From UBA6623 sp965217195 (lineage in GTDB: Bacteria; Acidobacteriota; Terriglobia; Bryobacterales; UBA6623), in assembly GCA_965217195.1 (NCBI GenBank), contig CBDCHL010000003.1:1-64000 (forward strand): a stretch of 64,000 nucleotides of DNA, given 5' to 3'. The notes beneath the pieces were generated by a model that was given only the letters and a program-made list of their open reading frames with translations, was not told the DNA's origin and searched no databases. This document shows positions 54,765 through 62,565 of this stretch, piece after piece (within the stretch, counting starts at the first letter, position 1; every line of letters starts with the position of its first letter). Made by a program: the position numbers and the translations under genes.

Positions 54765-56936
54765 TTATTCTATCGGCAGAGTTACTTCATTGCTCATGCG
54801 TTCTCCGCTTCGCAACACCACCGCTGCAGGCCCGCCTCCGGGGACTCCTTCGGGTATTTCGATATTGACCTGATTCAATCCTTCAAAACCCGGGGCTTTG
54901 CCGGAGAATTGCACGCGCGCCTTGATCCCGGCTACATAGACAGTAGGTTTGATCTTCGTGACCACGAACTGCCCGGATTGTTCGGTGGTTCCCAGTCCGG
55001 TTGCGAACAGGGCCGCAAACCGGCCTGGCGCGGTGGGGTTTTCCGGGCTGAGAAGTGCGCCGCTAACGGCATCGGTGGCCGCCGCCGGGCCGAAGCCCAT
55101 GGCGTTGCGGGAGAAAAGCGTAGGTATCGCGTCGTCGAGCAAGATGCGGATCGTGTGCTCGCCGGCCGCGTTTCGTACAGTCAACTCGATAAGGCCCGCG
55201 AGGTCCGCGGGGAGCACGGCGTTGATCTGGCGCCCGGAAACAAACAGCAACGGGATCGGCTGACCGTCGACGAGAACCATCGTCCCGACCAACTCGGTGG
55301 GAAGCGGAAAATCCTCGACCTCGTCGACTGCAGAAGCGAGCGCGGCACCGAAAATCGAAATCAGCGAGTCAGCGGCTAGGCTCAGCGTGCCGGCGGGGCC
55401 GGCGGCGGGAGCCACTCCCGCAATCCAAGGGCCGGGCTTTATCACGAAGGTGCTGTAACCCCAAGGTTGGATCGTGGCCTCGAGAACACTTTCCCCCTCG
55501 CCCGATGTGACGCGAAAGACATAATCGGCGGCCGGCATTTGTTCGCGAACGAAAACCCCGTCGAAGCTCTCGCGCAGCGGCAGATCGTCGGCGACGCCGT
55601 CGGGGTCCGAGGCCGTTACGCTGAGCACGCCCCCCGCCCATTGATCCATCGCGTCCTTGACCGCGACATAGACCCCGCCGTTTTGTGCCAACAGCGAGTT
55701 ATCGGGGGGAGCTTCTCCGATCTGCCGCCACGCGGCTTCCTCACCCGAAGAAGAGCCGTCGACAGGCGATGCGAGAAAGGACCGAATTATTTGGGCCGTC
55801 GGGTGGTCCTCGGAATCGACCGCCATGATGACTTGCTGCGCGGAGCAGAAGAAGCCCGCCGCCGCGTTGTGGCACACCGGCAAAATGCGTGTCCTCTCCG
55901 GCGGTATGCCGAAGAAAGCGGGTGCCGAGATCGACGCGCCTAAGGCCGGGGCAACGCCGTCTCCGCCGGCATCACGAGCGCCCGTGCCGAGGATCGCCAG
56001 AGCGTCGGTCTCCCGCAGATCGTCGAGACCCTGGTGCCAGGTGGCGAGATCCCAGAGGAAGCGACTGCCGACGCGCAATTGCGGTATCTGTTCGCCACCG
56101 CCGGGCGCCGCATCGGCCAACGGCGCGCCGAAGTGTTCAGCGGCGACCAAGACCGCTTTGCGAACCAACGGATCGGCAGGCGGCGCGAAACTACCCGGCT
56201 CGACGAGTTTTCCGGCCAGGTAGGAACGCACAATCAACGCGCCCATGCTGAAACCGATCACGTCGACCGCGCCGGCCGGGGAGCCGTCGTCGCGTTGTAA
56301 TGAAGCGATGACTTTCCCAAGCTCTTCCCCCAAGACTTCGATCGCCGGGACGCCGAAGCGGCAATTGTCGAAAAAGACCACGGGTCTGCCGTCCGCGCCG
56401 AGAAACTCTTCCAAAAGCCCGAAGGTTCCCGTGGTGTCTTCCGAGATCGGACACTCGCCCGTCGTCAAGCCGGACACGGAGAATCCGTTGACGAGCACGA
56501 CCGGCGGCGGGGCCTCTTGGGGCAGGGGCGGGGGAGCAGCGACAGTCAGGGTGACGGTTCCGGTGACTTTGGCGCCTCCGGCGGCCAGCGCCGAGATGCG
56601 AACCGTGTACCGCCCGGGAGGCATGGTCGGCGGAACGGCCAGGAAAAGCCGCGAGCCGTCTTCGGAGAGCCCTGCCGAGATGGGGTAGGGCGCCGGCGGA
56701 TCGCTCACGGTTCGAATCTCCGAAAGTCCAGGAAGCCAACCCAGCGCTTCGCTCGTCAACGACAGGCGGATGGAACCGCCCGCGGTAAGCGCCACCTCGG
56801 AGCCGGTGAAAGGCAGTTCAAGCGGAGCCGCAGCGAGTGGGCCGGTCGCCGACAGAAAGACGAGGAGGGAAAAGACAGCAAAAAGTTTCGACGCGGGGCC
56901 AAGCCTCCGCGCCGCGAAAGACCGCATCGCGAACAT
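54765..56936 (-). CDS. Secreted alpha/beta-hydrolase (lipase-like) with TIGR03437-like C-terminus
   Basis: 723 residues. Signal peptide (KLFAVFSLLVFLSATGPLAA). Residues about 40-135 form an Ig-like beta domain ending in a proline-rich linker (AAPPPLPQEAPPPVVLV). The hydrolase domain begins VVLVNGFSVSGLTTGECPIS, with the nucleophile elbow VIGFSMGALIVRSYLAG (Ser in GxSxG) near residue 235; the acid and His residues are not pinned down. The C-terminal 220 residues match the acidobacterial TIGR03437 pattern (SIFGAALAS, ATGLGTTEQSG, GLNQVNIEIPEGVPGGGPAA, VVLRSGERMSNEVTLPI). Likely a secreted esterase or lipase attached to, or displayed at, the cell surface. Confidence 0.83.
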   Translation of the reverse strand: MFAMRSFAARRLGPASKLFAVFSLLVFLSATGPLAAAPLELPFTGSEVALTAGGSIRLSLTSEALGWLPGLSEIRTVSDPPAPYPISAGLSEDGSRLFLAVPPTMPPGRYTVRISALAAGGAKVTGTVTLTVAAPPPLPQEAPPPVVLVNGFSVSGLTTGECPISEDTTGTFGLLEEFLGADGRPVVFFDNCRFGVPAIEVLGEELGKVIASLQRDDGSPAGAVDVIGFSMGALIVRSYLAGKLVEPGSFAPPADPLVRKAVLVAAEHFGAPLADAAPGGGEQIPQLRVGSRFLWDLATWHQGLDDLRETDALAILGTGARDAGGDGVAPALGASISAPAFFGIPPERTRILPVCHNAAAGFFCSAQQVIMAVDSEDHPTAQIIRSFLASPVDGSSSGEEAAWRQIGEAPPDNSLLAQNGGVYVAVKDAMDQWAGGVLSVTASDPDGVADDLPLRESFDGVFVREQMPAADYVFRVTSGEGESVLEATIQPWGYSTFVIKPGPWIAGVAPAAGPAGTLSLAADSLISIFGAALASAVDEVEDFPLPTELVGTMVLVDGQPIPLLFVSGRQINAVLPADLAGLIELTVRNAAGEHTIRILLDDAIPTLFSRNAMGFGPAAATDAVSGALLSPENPTAPGRFAALFATGLGTTEQSGQFVVTKIKPTVYVAGIKARVQFSGKAPGFEGLNQVNIEIPEGVPGGGPAAVVLRSGERMSNEVTLPIE

Positions 56937-56939
56937 GCC

Positions 56940-57221
56940 CTATAGCGTATAGATTTCCGACGCGGTTTGCCCGAGGACTTGGGCCTGCTCGGCGTCGGAA
57001 AGTCGGGGCACAAAGTTGGAGACGATGTGACCCAACGTGGATGGGTACAGCCAAGCAGACAAACCGGCCGGTCGGAACCGAACATCAGCCGCTTGGGACC
57101 GAAAATCGCGATTTAAGTGCTTCGCGAAGACTTCATAGATGCGCCGATCTGCATTGTACTCGCCGTATTCCAGGCTGGTGTCCCACCGATTCGAGAAAGG
57201 AATTGAGTGCGGATGTGTCAC
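56940..57221 (-). pseudogene. C-terminal piece resembling an amidohydrolase
   Basis: A 93-codon frame starting at a GTG that overlaps the stop of the upstream gene. The second half (SAWLYPSTLGHIVSNFVPRL, then SDAEQAQVLGQTASEIYTL) resembles the last barrel helix and the GNAAxLY-type ending of amidohydrolase or phosphotriesterase-like enzymes. The first half is not recognisable. All metal-binding residues would lie in the missing part. Confidence 0.4.
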
Positions 57222-58722
57222 CCCCTTAACGCTTCTCGTGTTCGCCTGACCAGCCTGTTATCTCTGTCACCCGACCCGCGAAGTCTGAACACACTCGACG
57301 CCAGGTAGCGATTCCGCCACGCGGGCCACACATGATAAAAGTCCTCCAGCGCTGCCGAACTGAATTTGTAGTCGTGGGCGTCGTAACCCTTGAGGAAAAT
57401 CAACACCCGAGCCGCATCGATAAGCGGTTTGGGCTGCCTCTCCGACTCTAGATAAGCCATTACCTTTCGCGCGGCCGCCATGCGGTCCCGGCTGACGTCG
57501 CGGAAGATCTCCTCGATCGACACGGGGGCTTCCTGCTCGATAGGCTCCATCTTGTCCAACTGAAATTTGTCAACCCTGCCTTCCCCTGCCATGGAACCCC
57601 GGAACATCGGCAGAAACGAGGCGTTCTGCAGTAGTAGTCGACGGCGAGTGTCGTCGCTTGCGGCGGCCTCAAAGGCAAACCGCAGGGCATTCGTCGTGGT
57701 AACGCTGTGCAGGGCGACAATGCCTGGCTGGCGGACAAGCAGCTCACCTGACCCAAGCAGCAGGGCGTCCCAAATCGATTGCGCTGAAACGCCCCGATTA
57801 ATGAGTTCGACCACCTTGGCCGCTGCCTCGGTTTCGGAACCTTCCCGCACGGTGGCAAGCATCTCGGTGGTCGCTCCGCTGTCGAGTCTGCCATTGCGCC
57901 AGTCAGGGCGGATTTTCCTGCACAGTTCCGCGTTCGTTCGCCAGGGACGATCAGCTGAGTGATCGCTTTGGGATGGCTTTGTTTCACCCACATAATTGAG
58001 TAGCGCGTAGGCCAGGGAACGCAACACCGGCTCGGCGTGTTGCCGGCCAATGCGTTGTAACGTGCGCCAGCTGTTGGCTACGAAGATCGCCTTATGCCCG
58101 ATGGATCGATAGTCACGCGCCCCGTATCGAAACAAGAGTTCAAACACCTCGCTCGCTCCGGTCGTCCTGGCTAGGCCTGCAATGGCGGCATCAGCCGCCG
58201 CCTCATCCCAATTCTCCATCGCCCTGATGAACGCCTACTTCGCTTTGACTCCTTGGGCACTGCCGCCTCGTCGACCGGACCCATCGTCCAGTCCCCTTCT
58301 CGCTCGTCCGAGGCTTGCGCGGACTTGAAGTAATCCAGCGCCCAAAAAATCGGCAGCCAGCGATGTTCCGACGGCGACGAAAGACTCGCCAAATGCGCTG
58401 AATTCACAACTAGTACCGCGTGAAACTTGAACCCAACGGATGGCCGGGGCTGGACATTTCGAACGCCCGCCAACAGCAATGCCGCCAACAGATTTCTGTA
58501 AGAGAGTCCCTTCTTAATCCGCCCCGCCACCTCTTCCAGTAACCTGTTCCGCGGCGTTTCCTCCAGCAGTCGGACAAGCGGTTCAACCTCGGGATCGAAC
58601 CGGACGGCTTTCGGGAGGAGCTTGGTTTCTGCTGCAGAAACAGGCGGCAAGACGGAAAGAAAAGCCACATCGCCTATGCTGGCTACCGTTCCGCTCGCTG
58701 CTGTTCTTATTGACTCCCGCAT
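57218..58722 (-). pseudogene. Conserved hypothetical protein, one frameshift
   Basis: Two frames join into one protein of about 500 residues. The first part (58722 to about 58230) has EPLVRLLEETPRNRLLEEVA, LSYRNLLAALLLAGVRNVQP and WLPIFWALDYFKSAQ. The second part (to 57218) starts FIRAMENWDEAAADAAIAGL and includes GARDYRSIGHKAIFVANSWR and QPKPLIDAARVLIFLKGYDA. A single-base shift near 58230 divides them; the region around AKG-CGAAGTAGG is the likely site. Pattern is known to me from Planctomycetes and Acidobacteriota without assigned function. The current start codon at 58722 lies within the end of the IS630 element, so the original 5' end was displaced. Confidence 0.65.
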
Positions 58723-59806
58723 AATATAGAGTAACCTTTTGAGGGTTCTGCTCGTCCTAACAGACATGGGGAACCCAAGAGGCGTAAGACGCGATTTTGA
58801 TGCTCTCGAGAGGAGACGGTTGGAGGCCGTGCGGCTGGTCGTTGACGAAGGTTTGAGTCAATCCGAGGCAGCACGGCGGGTGAAGGCGGCGCAGCAAAGC
58901 GTGAGCCGTTGGGTCAGCGAGCATGGCGAGCGGGGTGCGGCCGGACTCCGCAAGGCCGGGCGTGCCGGTCGCAAGCCGCTGTTGGACGCCACGCAGCTCG
59001 AACGCCTCGAGACGCTGCTGCTCGAAGGGCCCGAGGCGCACGGCTTCCCGACGCCACTGTGGACTTGTCCGCGGGTGGCTCGTCTGATCGGAGACGAGTT
59101 CGGCGTGCGCTATCACGATGGCCATGTCTGGAAGATCCTGTGGGCGCTCAACTGGAGCCCCCAACGGCCGGTCGGCCAAGCCCGTGAACGCAACGAAGAG
59201 GCCATCCGCTACTGGCAGCGCAAGACCTGGCCGGCCACTAAAAAAAAGCCCAAAAACAAGGCCGCACGATCGTCTTCATCGACGAAAGCGGACTGAGTCA
59301 GAAGCCGCATCGCTGTCGCACCTGGGCGCCGCGCGGCGAGACACCGCTGCTGCAATTCAACTTCAACTGGCAGAAGCTTTCGGTGTCGGCCGGGCTGACG
59401 TTGCGCAACTTTTACTTCCGGCTCTATCGCGGTGCGATCGGCGAGCTGGAGGTCATCGACTTCCTGAAGGCTTTGGTCCGCCACATCGACCGGCCGCTGC
59501 TGATCGTCTGGGACCGCTTGCCGGCACACCGCAGCCGCCTGGTACGAGAGTTCATCGAACTCTCCGAAGGCCACATCGCCACGGAATTCTTGCCGTCCTA
59601 TGCGCCGGAGCTGAATCCGGTGGAATACATTTGGGCGTACTGGAAGCAGCACGAGTTGCCCAACGTTTGCCCGAAGGACTACTGGGAGCTGGACGAGCGC
59701 GCTCGCAAATCCCTCCGCCGCATGCGCCGCAAACCCCGCTTGATTACGGCCTTCTGGAAGCAGTCTTCTCTTTGTCTCGATTAACTCTATATTATGCGAG
59801 ATTCAA
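58710..59806 (+). mobile_element. Apparently intact IS630-family element
   Basis: About 1.1 kb. The ends are inverted repeats of about 25 bases: TTGACTCCCGCATAATATAG on the left, and on the right the complement of TTGAATCTCGCATAATATAG. Each is flanked by TA (58708-58709 and 59807-59808), the target duplication expected for IS630. The transposase is encoded in two overlapping frames. It is the only element in the window with both ends and all catalytic motifs. It separates the hypothetical gene at 57218-58722 from the msr region. Confidence 0.85.
58766..59784 (+). CDS. IS630 transposase, expressed by -1 frameshift
   Basis: Frame 1 runs from the ATG at 58766 to 59296 and encodes the helix-turn-helix part (ALERRRLEAVRLVVDEGLSQ, then SEAARRVKAAQQSVSRWVSE) and a winged region. 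At 59240-59248 it contains AAA AAA AAG, the A_AAA_AAG slippery heptamer in the correct register. A -1 slip there leads without a stop into frame 2, which carries the DDE domain: Asp in TIVFIDESGLSQ, Asp in LLIVWDRLPAHRS, Glu in YAPELNPVEYIWAYWK, ending at 59784. The fused protein of about 340 residues has the usual IS630 length. Frameshifting of this type is known in several IS families. Confidence 0.82.
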
Positions 59807-59972
59807 TAAGAACCGGCGGCGCGCGGCCTCCTATTTCATGACGGCCTCCTTCGCGGTTGGAACTCAGCTATAGCTTCTCCACGATTCTGGAGTGGGAGCT
59901 GGTTCGGCTTGACGTTTGCCTAGAATCTTACGTCAGCCCGAACGATAACCGCCACCCGAAACCCTTGACCAC

Positions 59973-60323
59973 TTATCGCCCGAGGAACGTGAGCAATTCG
60001 AGCGGGTCGATGTTGTGCCAGAAGACTTCGAGCAGGCGGGCATAGTCGACACGCTTCGGGTCGTACTCGATGCGGACCGCCTCGCGGTGCCCGGTCCGTC
60101 CGGAGGAAACCTGTTTGTAGGTGGGGTTGGCTTCCGCGCTTCCTTTGTAGCCCGACGTGGTCGAGAGCACGCCATCGAGCTTGTCGAACGGCGGTTCCAT
60201 GCACCAGAAGCAGCCGCCGGCGAAGATGGCCACAGCCTTTTCGTCTTGTTTCGGAGCGGCCGAGGCCACGGCCGCCAGCCCAACGGTGAGGGCCAGCAGT
60301 TTGACGATGTCGCGATAACGCAT
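59973..60323 (-). pseudogene. msrA: Peptide methionine sulfoxide reductase A, C-terminally truncated
   Basis: 116 residues with a signal peptide (IVKLLALTVGLAAVASA). The catalytic GGCFWCMEPPFDKLDGV motif and the segments YKQVSSGRTGHREAVRIEYD and LLEVFWHNIDPLE are present. MsrA reduces methionine-S-sulfoxide in proteins. Here the frame ends with LLTFLGR right after HNIDP, where relatives continue for 50-70 residues including GGQFxDxGxQYRSxIFY. The substrate-binding part is lost, so it is probably inactive. It follows msrB with an 80-base gap. Confidence 0.85.
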
Positions 60324-60402
60324 GGATGGAACCTCCCTTTGCCGGGACGATTCTATAGGTTGGGCGATGCTGGGAGTCAGACGGTGCTCTGCGTCGATGA
60401 TC

Positions 60403-60715
60403 CTACGAGCCGGATGATTCAGCCTCGGTGGGCTCGAACTTCACGGCGACGCCGTTCATGCAATATCGTAGCCCGGTGGGCGGCGGGCCGTCGTTGAAGA
60501 CGTGGCCCAGATGTCCGCCGCAGCGGCTGCAGTGCACTTCCGTGCGAGTCACGAAGAACGACCGGTCCTGGGACGTCCCGATGGCGTTGTCAAGTGGCTG
60601 CCAGAAGCTCGGCCAGCCGGTGCCGCTCTCGTACTTGGTCTCGGAAGAGAACAGCGGCAGATCGCATCCGGCGCAGCGGAACGTTCCGGTGCGCTTTTCG
60701 CGCCGGTGAGGAGCA
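60403..60715 (-). pseudogene. msrB: Peptide methionine (R)-S-oxide reductase, N-terminus lost
   Basis: The minus-strand frame ending at the TAG at 60403-60405 reads KRTGTFRCAGCDLPLFSSET, KYESGTGWPSFWQPL, then TEVHCSRCGGHLGHVFNDGP and GLRYCMNGVAVKFEP. These are the two CxxC zinc pairs and the catalytic Cys of MsrB, which reduces methionine-R-sulfoxide. No start codon with ribosome site is found; the N-terminal 30-40 residues are replaced by unrelated sequence next to the MITE-like repeat at 60752. The catalytic fold is otherwise complete. Confidence 0.8.
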
Positions 60716-60751
60716 CGAACTTCAGCCGGCGAAACAAGGCGGGAGCTTTCA

Positions 60752-60858
60752 CTAGCGCAGGGAAAAAATTGGGGGACAGTCCACTTCCCGCCCCGCCAAA
60801 GTCTCCAACGTCAGCGGCGGTTGAGGTCGCGCTTGGGACAGTCCCTATTTTTTCACTC
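60752..60858 (+). repeat. MITE-like repeat with GGGGGACAGTCC ends, copy B
   Basis: About 107 bases. The left end CTAGCGCAGGGAAAAAATTG and GGGGACAGTCC are mirrored by GGGACAGTCCCTATTTTTTC on the right. The left end matches copy A (52277-52375, other strand) over roughly 40 bases. It lies just upstream of the broken 5' end of msrB. Confidence 0.6.
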
Positions 60859-60915
60859 TCCGCGCGCCGGCGCCAGCGAATCGTTCGCGAGAACCTACTC
60901 GCGGTAATGGCGCGA

Positions 60916-61230
60916 TTATTGAAACACGACTAGATGCGTGAGCGCAATGTCGCTGCCCTTCGAGTCCGAGTAAGGCTCGCCTCGCACGACAACGCGTAGC
61001 GTGTGTTTGCCTTCCTCGAGATAGTAGTCGTGCCACACGGACTCCCAGCCTTTAGGGGCGGCCTCATCCGGCGTGGACGGAAGGCCACGCTTCAGCCCGG
61101 TTCACCGGGCTTGGATTGCGGGTAGGCCGGTCCTTGGAGGGCCGGTTTGACGAGTTCGCCTGGGAGACGAGCCGCTTCAGCGGCCTTCTCCTTTAGGGCT
61201 TTAGCCATGGCCGAACCAAACGGAAAATTT
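60916..61230 (-). pseudogene. C-terminal fragment of a secreted protein, frameshifted
   Basis: Reads FPFGSAMAKALKEKAAEAAR, then LPGELVKPALQGPAYPQ; after KPGEPG one G is missing (near 61103), and KRGLPSTPDEAAPKGWESVW, HDYYLEEGKHTLRVVVRGEP and SDIALTHLVVFQ follow in the next frame to a TAA at 60916. The ending looks like a carbohydrate-binding-like beta domain. Family not identified. Confidence 0.5.
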
Positions 61231-61422
61231 CAGGCTGGGAACCACCGGCGCCCGTGCCGTCGATTCCCCCAAGTTTTATGTCGCCCACCCGATGCCCCGG
61301 GTCCTGTGACTTGCGTTTCGCCTTGCCGCGATGCACCCTAAGGATGGAGCCGAGAAGCGCCGACACTCGGCAAATCGCGGCGCGGCCGAGTTGACAACGA
61401 TCCGAAGGTCAATCCGAACGTA

Positions 61423-62148
61423 ATGACGGGTCCACTTTATTTCCCACTCGCGGCGGCAACCGCTCTCGCACTGGCCGTTACCGCGACGGCGGCAACGCCG
61501 GAAGAGACTGAATTCTTCGAAAAGAACATCCGTCCGATCCTCGTTGAAAAATGCGCTCAATGTCACGGCGAACAACTGCAGACAGCCGGGCTGAAGCTGA
61601 CGACGGCCGAAGGCTTCTTTAAAGGAGCGGACACGGGGCCGGTATTTGTCAAGGACGATCCGGGAAACAGCCGCCTGTTAACGGTCGTTCGCTACGAAGA
61701 CAAAGTCAAGATGCCGCCGACAGGGAAGCTGCCCGACGAAGAGATCGAAGCCCTAACCGCCTGGGTCAAGCTGGGCGCCCCATGGCCCGGCGCCGACCTC
61801 AAGGCCGTCACCGCGGACCAGGGCTCGGGTCCGCAATGGACGAAGGAACAAGAGAGTCACTGGGCGTTTCAGCCCATCCAAGCCTATGAACCGCCTGCAG
61901 TGAAGAAGGAAGAGTGGGCGCAAACGCCGATCGACCATTTCATCCTGGCGAAGCTGGAAGGACAGGGGCTTTCCCCGGCTCCCCGGGCCGACGAGCTGAC
62001 GCTGCTGCGCCGTGCCAAGTACGACCTTCACGGGCTGCCGCCGAGTGAAGCTGAAATTGAAGAGTTCCTGGCGGACGAAGTCCCCGGGGCGTTTCGACGG
62101 CTGATCGATCGACTCCTCGACTCCCCACCCGACCATTGTTTTCAATAA
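61423..62148 (+). pseudogene. PSCyt1-DUF1549 protein, 3'-truncated
   Basis: Starts at the ATG at 61423 with a signal peptide (LAAATALALAVTATAA). The planctomycete-type cytochrome domain has EFFEKNIRPILVEKCAQCHG (haem site CAQCH) and MPPTGKLPDEEIEALTAWVK. DUF1549 then begins with PIDHFILAKLEGQGLSPAP and LLRRAKYDLHGLPPSEAEIE. It is cut after RLLDSPP at about 62133; relatives go on for more than 600 residues with the rest of DUF1549 and DUF1553. This architecture differs from the duplicated DUF1549/DUF1553 genes, which lack PSCyt1. No DUF1501 partner is near. Confidence 0.85.
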
Positions 62149-62171
62149 CTTACAAATCTCGGTTATTGAAA
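62140..62171. repeat. Hairpin at the truncation point of the PSCyt1 gene
   Basis: TTTCAATAAC (62140-62149) and GTTATTGAAA (62162-62171) form a 10-bp stem with a 12-base loop. No U-tract follows, so it is not a typical terminator. It sits just after the break in the gene and may be the end of an inserted element. Confidence 0.4.
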
Positions 62172-62565
62172 TCTGTTGTTCTGTGAGGCTTTGAACAGCC
62201 ACAAAATCAGTCTACAGTAGCTTTCTCACAGCGAGCATTGAGTTCGATATCCTCCGCGTAATCAACGGCATACGCGCTATGAAAAGGCGCCTGCACTCCT
62301 GCTCTTAGGACAGGTGGTCGTGTCGAGTTTTCGAAGCGGAGCCGGACTGCGAGTCGCGACGTTTCGCTTGACGAAGAGCAAATTCTCAAGAATGAGGCTC
62401 CTGCGGCTGGGGAGAACGAGTTGGGGCAGTCGAACGAGCGGGGAAATCGGCTGAATCACTGCTACTAGAACAGCGGGCCTGGCTGTCAAGTGAGCTTCGG
62501 CCTAAGCACCTCAATCTACACGGCTACGCAATTTTGGCGAACCGCAGCTTCGTCGAGCACACGGA
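62172..62565. other. Intergenic stretch, no gene confirmed
   Basis: The plus strand from about 62400 has an open, protein-like frame without a start that runs antisense into the SagB-type gene. I see no family match and no ribosome site. Confidence 0.35.

Noticed and set aside
59118..59873. Separate third-frame ORF inside the IS630
   Set aside because: It has no family pattern and overlaps both real transposase frames.
62140..62171. Rho-independent terminator
   Set aside because: The stem is AT-rich and no T-run follows it.
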